A program made the translations under genes and the position numbers. A stretch of 64,000 nucleotides of DNA from Ashinkailepas kermadecensis (Eukaryota > Arthropoda > Thecostraca > Neolepadidae). Under the pieces are notes generated by a model. That model made no database searches. It saw only the letters and a program-made list of their open reading frames with translations, and was not told where the DNA came from. This document shows, piece by piece, positions 12,769 to 23,514 of this stretch; the stretch's first letter is position 1, and each line of letters starts with the position of its first letter. The stretch is taken from the NCBI GenBank assembly GCA_034440615.1, contig JAOTOM010005055.1:496001-560000 (forward strand), read 5' to 3'.

Positions 12769-12929
12769 GGGGACGATTAGTCTAGGGGTAAGTTGCCCAT
12801 CTCACAATCGAAAGATTGTGGGTTCGGGTCTCACCTGTCGCTACTCTTCGCCCGCGACCAATCGGCGTGATAGATTGGCTACGCTACATGACTCAACGGT
12901 CGACGTGTCGTAAAGCCAGTAATCATCAT
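12769..12929 (+). mobile_element. tRNA-derived SINE, diverged head
   Basis: Same family; box A is TAGTCTAGGGG and the tail ends CCAGTAATCATC. Near-perfect target-site duplication CATCTTTTG(T/C)TTTAA at 12755-12768 and from 12930. Confidence 0.9.
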
Positions 12930-13513
12930 CATCTTTTGCTTTAAAAAAAAACTTTTATGGTGGGGCTTCGCTGATGTGAATCTAGCCAGCACCTCCTAAG
13001 GGCTCGCACGGCAGCCAACGGTCACGTGGTTATGTCGACATGCCATGCGACCTGTGTGTCCCGAAGCTAGGTGATGGCGAAGCTGGTGTCAGTGCGGTGG
13101 AGAGTGCCGCGCTAAACAGCTGTATGCACAGTGTGCGTGGTATGCCATATGACTGAGAGCTATGTGACCAGGGCAGTAATTGTACTGAGCTGCGGTCTGC
13201 GGGCCACGCCACCATCAAGCTGTGAAATTACGTACGTGTACATACATGGGGGAACACCTCGCTGTAACACTATCCTGTTAAACAAGGTAACATAATGGAA
13301 AGGCAGGATTCCAATCATCTTCCCATAAATGCACCTTGTTACGCTCAACATTGTCAATAGCAACCTTGATTTTTGCTCCTCTTGACTGGAAGGCTAAGTT
13401 CCACACTTCAAGTGAAACAGATCGTATGCTTGTGGAAGTAGTTTATAGACTACCATTGATATATACTTTGAAACTATCATGAACAAGTTGCTTGTTTTCC
13501 AAACATGTGTGGC

Positions 13514-14514
13514 GTGTGTACTGCATTACGAACGTGACTGCAGGCAGCCGTGATGAAGGACAGCGCTCTGGTAGCCGGTACGCCGTGTGATGTGTGCACT
13601 GTATTGCGTGACTGCAGGCAGCCGTGATGAAGGACCCCGCTCTGATGGCCGGGACGCCGTGTGATGTGTGCACTGTATTGCGTGACTGCAGGCAGCCGTG
13701 ATGAAGGACCCCGATCTGATGGCCGGTACGCCGTGTGATGTGTGCACTGTATTGCGTGACTGCAGGCAGCCGTGATGAAGGACCCCGATCTGATGGCCGG
13801 TACGCCGTGTGATGTGTGCACTGTATTGCGTGACTGCAGGCAGCCGTGATGAAGGACCCCGCTCTGATGGCCGGGACGCCGTGTGATGTGACTGCAGGCA
13901 GCCGTGATGAAGGACCCCGCTCTGGTGGCCGGGACGCCGTGTGATTGTGCACTGTATTGCGTGACTGCAGGCAGTCGTGATGAAGGACCCCGATCTGATG
14001 GCCGGGACGCCGTGTGATGTGTGCACTGTATTGCGTGACTGCAGGCAGCCGTGATGAAGGACCCCGCTCTGATGGCCGGGACGCCGTGTGATGTGACTGC
14101 AGGCAGCCGTGATGGAGGACCCCGCTCTGATGGCCGGGACGCCGTGTGATGTGTGCACTGTATTGCGTGACTGCAGGCAGCCGTGATGAAGGACCCCGCT
14201 CTGATGGCCGGGACGCCGTGTGATGTGTGCACTGTATTGCGTGACTGCAGGCAGCCGTGATGAAGGACCCCGATCTGATGGCCGGTACGCCGTGTGATGT
14301 GTGCACTGTATTGCGTGACTGCAGGCAGCCGTGATGAAGGACCCCGCTCTGATGGCCGGTACGCCGTGTGATGTGTGCACTGTATTGCGTGACTGCAGGC
14401 AGCCGTGATGAAGGACCCCGCTCTGATGGCCGGGACGCCGTGTGATGTGACTGCAGGCAGCCGTGATGAAGGACCCCGCTCTGATGGCCGGGACGCCGTG
14501 TGATGTGACTGCAG
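13514..14514 (+). repeat. Minisatellite at acceptor of exon a (74/58-bp units)
   Basis: About 14 copies in a mix of 74-bp units and shorter 58-bp units that lack a 16-bp segment. Each copy contains ACTGCAG|GCAGCCGTGATG and about 25 more bases identical to the start of exon a. The final copy runs straight into the real exon at 14515. Long minus-strand ORFs over the array are artefacts of repetition. Confidence 0.95.
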
Positions 14515-14703
14515 GCAGCCGTGATGAAGGACCCCGCTCTGATGGTGGGGCCGGTGGCCGAGGCGCTGGGCGTGACGCGCACCTGGCTGCTGGGATGCGA
14601 TGATCCGCTGCCGGAGAGCATTGACCTCCCTGTCAGTCTGATGGTGGAGCTGATGGACGCGGCCGACTGTCTCTACCCCACTGACGAGCAGCGCTGGAGA
14701 CAG
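14515..14703 (+). CDS. Unrecognised gene, internal exon a
   Basis: The acceptor is ACTGCAG|GCAGCC and the donor GAGACAG|GTAACT, 63 codons, phase 0 on both sides. It reads AAVMKDPALMVGPVAEALG, then TWLLGCDDPLPESIDLPVSL and ends TDEQRWRQ. GC-rich codon use resembles the RINT1 exons. The coding 5' end must lie further upstream but I could not find it. Both borders are flanked by minisatellites whose units copy this exon's first ~38 or last ~23 bases, supporting the assigned edges. Function unknown. Confidence 0.7.
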
Positions 14704-15110
14704 GTAACTAGTCTAGATCTAACTGTACCGACTGATGAGCAGCGCTGGAGACAGGTAACTAGCCTAGATCTAACTGTACCGACTGATGAGCAGCGCTGGA
14801 GACAGGTAACTAGCCTAGATCTAACTGTACAGACTGATGAGCAGCGCTGGAGACAGGTAACTAGCCTAGATCTAACTGTACCGACTGATGAGCAGCGCTG
14901 GAGACAGGTAACTAGCCTAGATCTAATTGCACTGACTGATGAGCAGCGCTGGAGGCAGGTAACTAGTTCAGATCTGGCTTATGAGCAGCGCTGGAGACAG
15001 GTAACTAGCCTAGATCTAACTGTACAGACTGATGAGCAGCGCTGGAGACAGGTAACTAGCCTAGATCTAACTGTACAGACTGACGAGCACTACTGAAGAC
15101 GGGGAACTAA
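14704..15110 (+). repeat. Minisatellite at donor of exon a (51-bp unit)
   Basis: About 8 copies after the true donor. Each repeats the last ~23 exon bases (GATGAGCAGCGCTGGAGACA), the GTAACTAG donor and an intron spacer. 51 bp is 17 codons, so the exon's frame stays open through all copies to about 15096. Confidence 0.95.
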
Positions 15111-15288
15111 CCTAGATCCAACTGTACCGATCGATGAGCAGTGCTGGAGACATGCTACCACCCTGAACGCTCCCAATTGTCTTCTACTGATTACAGATGA
15201 CCCAGCAGCGTTGGAGGTAAATATTACCTGAATACGCCTATCACCATAGGCGCTGTCGACTGTGTGCATCCCTTTACTGTGGCTGAAA

Positions 15289-17338
15289 TGTTGCTGAGCC
15301 CACCTGACGGACGGCTGTGGCTGCAGTGTATCCCACCTGACGGACGGCTGTGGCTGACAGTGTATCCCACCTGACGGACGGCTGTGGCTGACAGTGTATC
15401 TCACCTGACGGACGGCTGTGGCTGACAGTGTCTCTCACCTGACGGACGGCTGTGGTCGACAGTGTATTCCACGTGACGGACGGCTGTGGCTGACAGTGTA
15501 TCTCACCTGATGTATAGCTGTGGCTGACAGTGTATCTCACCTGATGGACGGCTGTGGTTGACAGTGTATCCCACCTGACGGACGGCTGTGGCTGACAGTG
15601 TATCTCACCTGACTGACGGCTGTGGCTGACAGTGTATCCCACCTGACGGACGGCTGTGGCTGACAGTGTATCTCACCTGACGGACGGCTGTGGCTGACAG
15701 TGTATCCCACCTGACTGACGGCTGTGGCTGACAGTGTATCTCACTTGACGGACTGCTGTGGCTGACAGTGTATCCCACCTGACGGATAGCTGTGGCTGAC
15801 AGTGTATCCCACCTGACTGACGGCTGTGGCTGCAGTATATCCCACCTTACGGACGGCTGTGGTTGACAGTGTATCTCACCTGGCGGACGGCTGTGGTCGA
15901 CAGTGTATCTCACCTGATGGATAGCTGTGGCTGACAGTGTATCTCACCTGATGGACGGCTGTGGCTGACAGTGTATCTCACCTGACTGTACAGCTGTGGC
16001 TGACAGTGTATCCCACCTGACGGACGGCTGTGGCTGACAGTGTATCCTCACCTGACGGACGGCTGTGGCTGACAGTGTATCTCACCTGACGGACGGCTGT
16101 GGCTGACAGTGTATCCCACCTGACGGACGGCTGTGGCTGACAGTGTATCTCACCTGCTTGGCTGACGGACGGCTGTGGCTGACAGTGTATCTCACCTGAT
16201 GGACGGCTGTGGCTGACGAGTGTCTACCTTTCACCTGACGGACGGCTGTGGCTGACAGTGTATCTCACCTGACGGACGGCTGTGGCTGACAGTGTATCTC
16301 ACCTGACGGACGTTGGCTGACAGTGTATCTCACCTGACGGACGGCTGTGGCTGACAGTGTATCTCACCTGACGGACGGCTGTGGCTGACAGTGTATCTCA
16401 CCTGACGGACGGCTGTGGCTGCAGTATATCCCACCTGACGGACGGCTGTGGCTGACAGTGTATCCCACCTGACTGACGGCTGTGGCTGACAGTGTATCTC
16501 ACCTGACGGACGGCTGTGGTTGACGGACGGCTGTGGCTGACAGTGTATCCCACCTGACTGACGGCTGTGGCTGACAGTGTCTCTCACCTGACTGACGGCT
16601 GTGGCTGACAGTGTCTCTCACCTGACTGACGGCTGTGGCTGACAGTGTCTCTCACCTGACTGACGGCTGTGGCTGACAGTGTATCTCACCTGACGGACGG
16701 CTGTGGCTGACAGTGTATCCCACCTGACGGACGGCTGTGGCTGACAGTGTATCCCACCTGACTGACGGCTGTGGCTGACAGTGTATCCCACCTGACGGAC
16801 GGCTGTGGCTGACAGTGTATCTCACCTGACGGACGGCTGTGGCTGACAGTGTATCTCACCTGACTGACGGCTGTGGCTGACAGTGTATCCCACCTGACGG
16901 ACGGCTGTGGCTGACAGTGTATCCCACCTGACGGACGGCTGTGGCTGACAGTGTATCCCACCTGACGGACGGCTGTGGCTGACAGTGTCCCATGGCTGAC
17001 AGTGTATCCCACCTGACGGAGCTGTGGCTGACAGTGTCTCTCACCTGACGGACGGCTGTGGCTGACAGTGTATCCCACCTGACGGACGGCTGTGGCTGAC
17101 AGTGTATCCCACCTGACGGACGGCTGTGGCTGACAGTGTATCTCACCTGACGGACGGCTGTGGCTGACAGTGTCTCTCACCTGACGGATGGCTGTGGCTG
17201 ACAGTGTCTCTCACCTGACGGACGGCTGTGGCTGACAGGTGCGTCAGTGGCTGTGCCGCCTGACGTACGACTGTGGCTGACAGTGTATCTAACCTGGCAG
17301 ACGGCTGTGGCTGACAGTGTATCCCACCTGATGGACGG
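15289..17338 (+). repeat. 34-bp minisatellite upstream of exon b
   Basis: About 60 copies of a 34-bp unit with core GGACGGCTGTGGCTGACAG, the same motif that precedes the exon b acceptor at 18627. Near its 3' end (17235-17275) sits a partial copy of the start of exon b. A 1.2-kb stretch with two SINEs now separates the array from the exon; two units remain beside the exon at 18567-18627. Confidence 0.95.
17235..17275 (+). pseudogene. Partial decoy copy of the start of exon b
   Basis: GACAGGTGCGTCAGTGGCTG followed by TGCCGCCTGACG repeats the exon b acceptor and first ~26 exon bases (GACAGGTACGTCAGTGGCTG), then returns to 34-bp array sequence. It lies 1.4 kb upstream of the real exon. Confidence 0.85.
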
Positions 17339-17446
17339 CGGAGATTGTTGGAGCTACTAAGTTGGGAGGAACAGTAATATCAGCAGTCAATAAAAGCCTG
17401 ACCTTTCCAAATTAAGACTCATTTTCAGGAATAATTTTTTTTTTAT

Positions 17447-17625
17447 GGGACGAGTGGTCTAGGGGTAAGATGCTCGTCTCGCAATCGAAAGATTGTGGGT
17501 TCGAATCTCACCTGTCGCTACTCTTCGCCCGCGACCAATCGGCGTGAGAGATTGGCGACGCTATATGACTCAACGGTCGATGTGTCGTAAAAACCAATAA
17601 CCAGGAAGCATTTGACCATGGGTGG
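17447..17625 (+). mobile_element. tRNA-derived SINE inserted in T-tract
   Basis: Same family, with the tail extending past CCAATAACC into unique bases. It is flanked by an A-T(9-10)-AT run on both sides (17433-17446 and 17626-17638), probably the target-site duplication. Lies in the segment that separates the 34-bp array from exon b. Confidence 0.85.
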
Positions 17626-18410
17626 TATTTTTTTTTATAGAATTGACCACTGGTGGCAGAGTTAAAAGAAGTTGATTTTCTACTCAAGTACAGGATACAC
17701 CAGGTGCAGGCTGTGAGGAATCCTGGCAAAGGAGGTGGTAGTTGTGGGGCCTGGAATGGTAGTGGATAGTAGAGGATGACTAGATGTAGGAGCACTAGGA
17801 TATCTTTGAAGTCTGTGGACCAAGTCTCAATCTGCAGAATAGGTTTGAGGCTGTGCGAGTGCATAAGTGTAATGCCAGTGGTGATGGAGGTGCGACTGAG
17901 GAACAGTGCTCGAATGTTAGGCTGTTCATGGGTTTTTGGCATAGAGAACATTATTATCTCCAGAAAGCTAGCCTCTCATTATTTAATTTGTAGGTTAAAT
18001 GCTCCTGTTTGACAATGAACTGTATTGATCAAGTGCTCAATATTGACTTGAAATGCAACCTGAGATTCTGGTATCATACACTTAAAGAAAGATATCCTCT
18101 CCATATTTGATTGCCCAAAAATTTTCATCCCCACATCTAGGATTACAAAGTACAAATCAAGTCCAGGTGAGGACATAAAGGTGAGAAGGAGGCTCTGATT
18201 ATGAGGGTCTCAAGAGTTAGGTATGCAGATTGTGCCCTTTGTAGTACAAACCCATATAAATAGAGTGCAGGCCAGTCAGCTGATCCTCACTCGTCTGTAT
18301 GGTGTTCAAGAGGCTCGTCAAGGAGAATGGTCAGACTTACCTTGGGAAACATAACCTTTTAAAGGATATTCACGCATGTTTTCTTCATCAGTGGAAATGT
18401 GCATCTGGGG

Positions 18411-18568
18411 ACGAGTGGTCTAGGGGTAAGATGCTCGTCTCACAATCGAAGGTTTGTGGGTTCGAGTCTCACCTGTCGCTACTCTTCGCCCGCGACCAAT
18501 CGGCGTGAGAGATTGGCGACGCTATATGACTCAACAGTCGACGTGTCGTAAAACCAATAACCAACCAA
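18411..18568 (+). mobile_element. tRNA-derived SINE next to residual 34-bp array
   Basis: Same family with intact box A and box B. The tail AAAACCAATAACCAACCAAC joins directly to 34-bp array units. No clear target-site duplication was seen, so array turnover may have removed one flank. Confidence 0.88.
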
Positions 18569-18627
18569 CTTGATGGACGGCTGTGGTTGACAGTGTATTC
18601 CACCTGACGAACGGCTGTGGCGGACAG
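18567..18627 (+). repeat. Residual 34-bp units abutting exon b acceptor
   Basis: Nearly two units of the same 34-bp repeat as 15289-17338, the second ending in GGCGGACAG, the predicted acceptor of exon b. This shows the array once extended to the exon and was split by later insertion. Confidence 0.8.
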
Positions 18628-18907
18628 GTACGTCAGTGGCTGTGCCGCCTGACGGGCCGGCCAGCAGCCGAATTTGTGGCGGCGGCGCCGCTGATGCTGG
18701 CTGTGAGGCGGCAGTTCCGACTGAGTCGTGACGAGGACCTGCAGGCGGTGACGGTGTGGCGGCGCGTGCAGCCGCCGCCGTCCGACGTCAGCCAGCTGCA
18801 GCTGACTGTGCGGCCCGAGAACGGCCAGCGACTGCGCCAGCTGGTGCATCAGCTGGGCTCCGAGGAGGCCGCCATAGAGTTCCTGCTGCAGATGGACGAC
18901 AACTGCG
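18628..18907 (+). CDS. Unrecognised gene, internal exon b
   Basis: The acceptor is GCGGACAG|GTACGT (an alternative in-frame AG lies 9 bases inside) and the donor AACTGCG|GTACGA, phase 1. It reads VRQWLCRLTGRPAAEFVAAA, RRQFRLSRDEDLQAVTVWRR and ends with LGSEEAAIEFLLQMDDNC. It looks like a compact helical domain; I do not recognise the family. Remnants of the upstream 34-bp array touch the acceptor. Confidence 0.75.
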
Positions 18908-19699
18908 GTACGACTGGACGATGCGTGTCTGCTCCCTGTCAGTCCCTGTCAGTCCCGTGGCGGATCCGTGACACGCCCTGACTGTCCACACCATGTTATC
19001 GTCGTCGGTATCGCTCGCCAGGCAGCATCAGCTAACCAGTGTGCAACAACGCTAACCGAGTGGTAACGCGACCATTGTCAGTAGCGCATCTCCGGTCATT
19101 GCTGCACTCGATAAAATGTTTGGTGGAAATTTGGAGGTCTTGTAAGATTTTCTTTGCTCTGATTTGAAAAGGTTGAAACGATAGAAACAGTACTACAGGT
19201 CGAATGTGATTGTAATCATGAATTCTTATGTTATGTTAGGTTCAAGTGTATTCTAGCTTTGTTGGTTTATTGTATGGATGCTTTCTTCGCCGCTGTGCAT
19301 TTCACGTTCATGATATACTTTTATAATATACTTCAAGTAAGGTTTGTCTTGTAGAGCTATTTCATATGCATGGTTAACAACGTTGAACATCCAGCAATCG
19401 TGCTGTGGTACTAATTCTAAATATGTTTTATCGTCTGCAGCATGAGTCGCTACTGCACATGTTTTGACAGTCGTAGCTATATGATCAACATGGTCGACGC
19501 GCCCTAAAGCCCAAATAACCAACTTGACAGACGTATGTAACATAGCAAAGGACAAAGAAAGGTTGTCTCGCTGTCGGTTGGCTCTTAGCCCTGCTCACCC
19601 CACCACCGTACCGGAGAAGAGTCCCGTGGCCGGACCGGAATTCTAGTCTTCTGTGGTAAAAGTTTCGGACAGGCCACCTCCGGTATCTGGTCCGGCCGC

Positions 19700-21675
19700 C
19701 AAGCAGAGCTATGCTCAGCTGTGTCCGGTCCGGTGGCCGCAGGGCCGGTCTGCGCATTGGCGGCCACGTGCCCATTGTTTGCCATGTGCACGTGGTGCGC
19801 CATGACGGCGGACGGCGGTACACTCGCTGAGGTGCATGACGCGGTCCGGCCGGTCTGCGCCATGGGCGGCCACGTGCCCATTGTTTACTATGTGCACGTG
19901 GTGCGCCATGACGGCGGACGGCGCTACACTCGCTGTGGCCGGTCCGGCCGGTCTGCGCATGAGGCGGCACACTCGTGGTGCGCCATTGTTTGCGGTGCAC
20001 TCGTGGTGCGCCATGACGGCGGACGGCGCTACACTCGCTGGTGGCCGGTCCGGCCGGTCTGCGCATGCGGCGGCACACGTGCCCATTGTTTGCCATGTGC
20101 ACTCGTGGTGCGCCATGACGGCGGACGGCGGCGTGGTGCGCCATGACGGCCGGCCGGTCTGCGCATGGGCGGCCATACGTGCCCATTGTTTGCCATGTGC
20201 ACGTGGTGCGCCATGACGGCGGACGGCGGCACACTCGCTGGGTGCGCCGTACCGGTCCGGCCTGGTCTGCGCATGACGGCGGCACACGTGCCCATTGTTT
20301 GCCATGTGCACGTGGTGCGCCATGACGGCGGACGGCGGCACACTCGCTGTGTCCGGTCCAGGCCGGTCTGCGCATGGGCGCGCCAGTGACGGCATTGTTT
20401 GCCATGTGCACGTGGTGCGCCATGACGGCGGACGGCGGCACACGCTGTGTCCGGTCCGGCCGGTCTGCGCATGACGGCGGCCACGTGCCCATTGTTTGCC
20501 ATGTGCACGTGGTGCGCCATGACGGCGGACGGCGGCACACTCTCTGTCGGTGCGCCATGACGGCGGCACATCGTGGTGCGCCATGACGGCGGCATCATCG
20601 TGGTGCGCCATGACGGCGGCACACTCTGTGGTCCGGCCGGTCTGACGGGGCGGCCACTGTGCGCCATTGATGGCATGTACACTCGTGGTGCGCCATGACG
20701 GCGGGGGCACACTCGTGTGTGCGTCCATGACGGTCGGCGCACTCGTGGCGCGCCATGCCCATTGTTTGCCATGTGCACGTGGTGCGCCATGACGGCGGAC
20801 GGCGCTACACTCGTGGTGCGCCAGGACGGCCGGTACTCGTGGTGCGGCCACGTGCCCATTGTTTGCCATGTACACTCGTGGTGCGCCATGACGGCGGCAC
20901 ACTCGTGTGTGCGCCATGTACGGCCGGTCTGCGCATGGGCGGCCACGTGCCCATTGTTTGCCATGTGCACCGTGGTGCGCCATGACGGCGGACGGCGGCA
21001 CACTCGTGGTGCGTCCATGACGGCGGTACCTGCGCATGGTGCGGCCACGTGCCCATTGTTTGCCATGCACACGTGGTGCGCCATGACGGCGGACGGCGGC
21101 ACACTCGCTGTGTCCGGTCCGGCCCGGTCTGCGCCATGGGCGGCCACGTGCCCATTGTTTGCCATGTGCACGTGGTGCGCCATGACGGCGGACGGCGGCA
21201 CACTCGTGGTGCGCCATGACGGCCGGTACACTCGTGGTGCGGCCTGACGTGCCCGTTGTTTGCCATGTGCACTCGTGGTGCGCCATGGACGGCGGCACAC
21301 TCGCTGTGTCCGGTCCGGCTGGTGCGCCATGACGGCGGCACACGTGCCCATTGTTTGCCATGTGCACGTGGTGCGCCATGACGGCGGCACACTCGTGGTG
21401 CGCCATGACGGCGGTACACTCGTGGTGCGCCATGACGGCGGTACACTCGTGGTGCGCCATGACGGCGGTACACTCGTGGTGCGCCATGACGGCGGCACAC
21501 TTGTGGTGCGCCATGACGGCGGCACACTCGTGGTGCGCCATGACGGCGGTACACTCGTGGTGCGCCATGACGGCGGTATCCGGCCGGTCTGCGCATGACG
21601 GCGGCACACGTGCCCATTGTTTGCCATGGTACACTCGTGGTGCGCCATGACGGCGGACGGCGGTACACTCGCTGC
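19700..21675 (+). repeat. Nested GC-rich tandem array (about 97-bp and 27-bp periods)
   Basis: A complex array inside the intron between exons b and c. The long period (about 97 bp) combines GCCCATTGTTTGCCATGTG, GTGGTGCGCCATGACGGCG and CCGGTCCGGCCGGTCTGCGC segments. Between about 21370 and 21580 a 27-bp subunit is repeated 8 times. CACGTG hexamers recur. Open frames on both strands result from stop-poor repeats. No exon was found at either end. Confidence 0.9.
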
Positions 21676-21937
21676 GCAATTTTGAGTAAAATGGTACCTA
21701 TGCCCTGCAATGGTCAATTATTCGTGAAATAGGGTGGAATGTATCACTTCCTGAACACTTAATCGACATATCTTCCGAAGAAATATCGATATCGTGCTTC
21801 ATGATGTGCTGATGAAGTCTTCTTGTCCCATTCCAACAGTATCTCGTTTATAAATAGCATGCTTATGCTCACCATTACGGATCGTGATACACAAGATGTC
21901 TTGGCACAATTCCAGGTGAAAGGGATTACCTATGATG

Positions 21938-21980
21938 CCCGGCGGCATGCCCGGCGGCATGCCCGGCGGCATGCCCGGAG
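21938..21980 (+). repeat. 12-bp tandem repeat
   Basis: Three and a half copies of GCCCGGCGGCAT in the intron between exons b and c. Nothing else recognised between 21680 and 22747. Confidence 0.9.
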
Positions 21981-22747
21981 TTTTTTTCGGTCCGGTCGTG
22001 GTGTGTACTGGGCTTTAACTCTTGGGCGTAAAACGTGTAAAAGCATTGCATTGTTAAGGGGGGTCATTGTTATGAGGCGCACCTTAAAGTCTTGCTACCC
22101 ACTTAACCATTTTCCTTGTCGCAAAAATATCGTTCGAATGCTTGCATCGTTAACTTATTTGTATAACACAAAATTCCGGATTTTCTCAACCACGGATGCA
22201 GGAGGAAAAAGGGGGAAATAATGCCTTTTTTGCTCTAGCTCTTACGTTTAGTCTCGCATTTGGGTCCACTTACTGATAATCGACTCCAAGTTAATAGTGC
22301 GTTAAATTGTGGGCTTGTGAAGGTCAATTAAAAAAGTCATGGGTCTCCAGGGTAGCCGAGATTGGTTGAAGCACGTTCAGCGAACGAAAAGTCGTTTTGT
22401 AATGAATAAAATGTGTTCATAAAAGGGAGTATTAGTAATAGTATGCCGAATGTTGCTCTGCAAATAATACAACATAAAAAAACATATAGGTGACGTCAGG
22501 TACACGCAAACGGGATAGCCGGTCTATTTGTTTACCCCGGATCCGCCGCTGCCCGCAACATCTCGTGTATCAATTAGTGCATAGCCATGCGTAAAACTTC
22601 ACGCGTTCTGAAGCCTCCGTGACAACCAGGTTTGCCTGCTCTCTAAGTACTATGGACATTCCCTTTACCTAGTATAGATGCCTCATCCTCCAAGGCTGAT
22701 CTTAATCCGCATATGCCGAAAATTGTGTTCTTTCCCTGTAGGAATTC

Positions 22748-22936
22748 GGGGGAAAAGTAGTCTGGGGTCGCCAGACTACTTGTTGCCAGCGCGTAAGTTG
22801 CCCGTCTCACAATCGAAAGATTGTGGGTTCGAGTCTCACCTGTCGCTACTTTTCGCCCGCGGCCAATCGGCGTGAAAGATTGGCGACGCTATATAACTCA
22901 ACGGTCGACGTGTCGTAAAACCAATCACCACCACCA
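22748..22936 (+). mobile_element. tRNA-derived SINE with fold-back insertion in box A
   Basis: Same family from GTAAGTTGCCCGTCTC onward. The box A region is disrupted by about 24 extra bases that form a perfect hairpin (AAGTAGTCTGG / CCAGACTACTT at 22755-22765 and 22771-22781). Target-site duplication CCTGTAGGAATTC at 22735-22747 and 22937-22949 shows the element is otherwise complete. Confidence 0.9.
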
Positions 22937-23514
22937 CCTGTAGGAATTCCCACGAAATCAACAATAATGGGGGCCCCTAAGCCCAAATAACCAACCAACA
23001 ATGATGTGGTGTGCCAGAGGCTTGCTTTATTACTATGTTGAAGTTCATTACAAACCCCTTACTTTCGTACCCTGGAACCGCTTCTGCCATTTATGTACAT
23101 GTTTAGTAATGCAAAATGTGCAACATTTATGTGTTCTGCATCAATGGTGTTGGCTAGAAGCTAGTACTCATGAACATGACTATGTGACTGGCTTTAAAAG
23201 CTCATCAAACTGTAAAAATTGTCCTGACATGCCACCCATAATATCTGCCTGACGCCGCCTCTGTAAAAAATTGACAATACGTGCAAAGTAACTAGGAATA
23301 GTCACGAAGTTTCAGAGCTCTTAATGGTGGTTTGATTAATGGTGTTGTCAAATAATGGAACGTACATATCATTGTGAGAGGAAGATCATCGTAAAAGTGC
23401 TTACTGTGTATGATGAAAACAATCCACAGACCACTGAAATTGATGTATGATGGGTGTGGTGCTTGCTCCGTTGAAGTTGGTGTGTGACTTTGCCAGACTT
23501 TCCCATGCAGAATG

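Noticed and set aside
13443..14621. 392-residue minus-strand ORF
   Set aside because: Shadow of the exon a acceptor array on the opposite strand.
17508..17951. 147-residue minus ORF between the 34-bp array and exon b
   Set aside because: Part overlaps a SINE, and the rest has no coding bias or family match.
19485..21717. Several 300-650 residue His/Trp/Arg-rich ORFs on the minus strand
   Set aside because: Stop-poor tandem array; no family resemblance and similar open frames on both strands.
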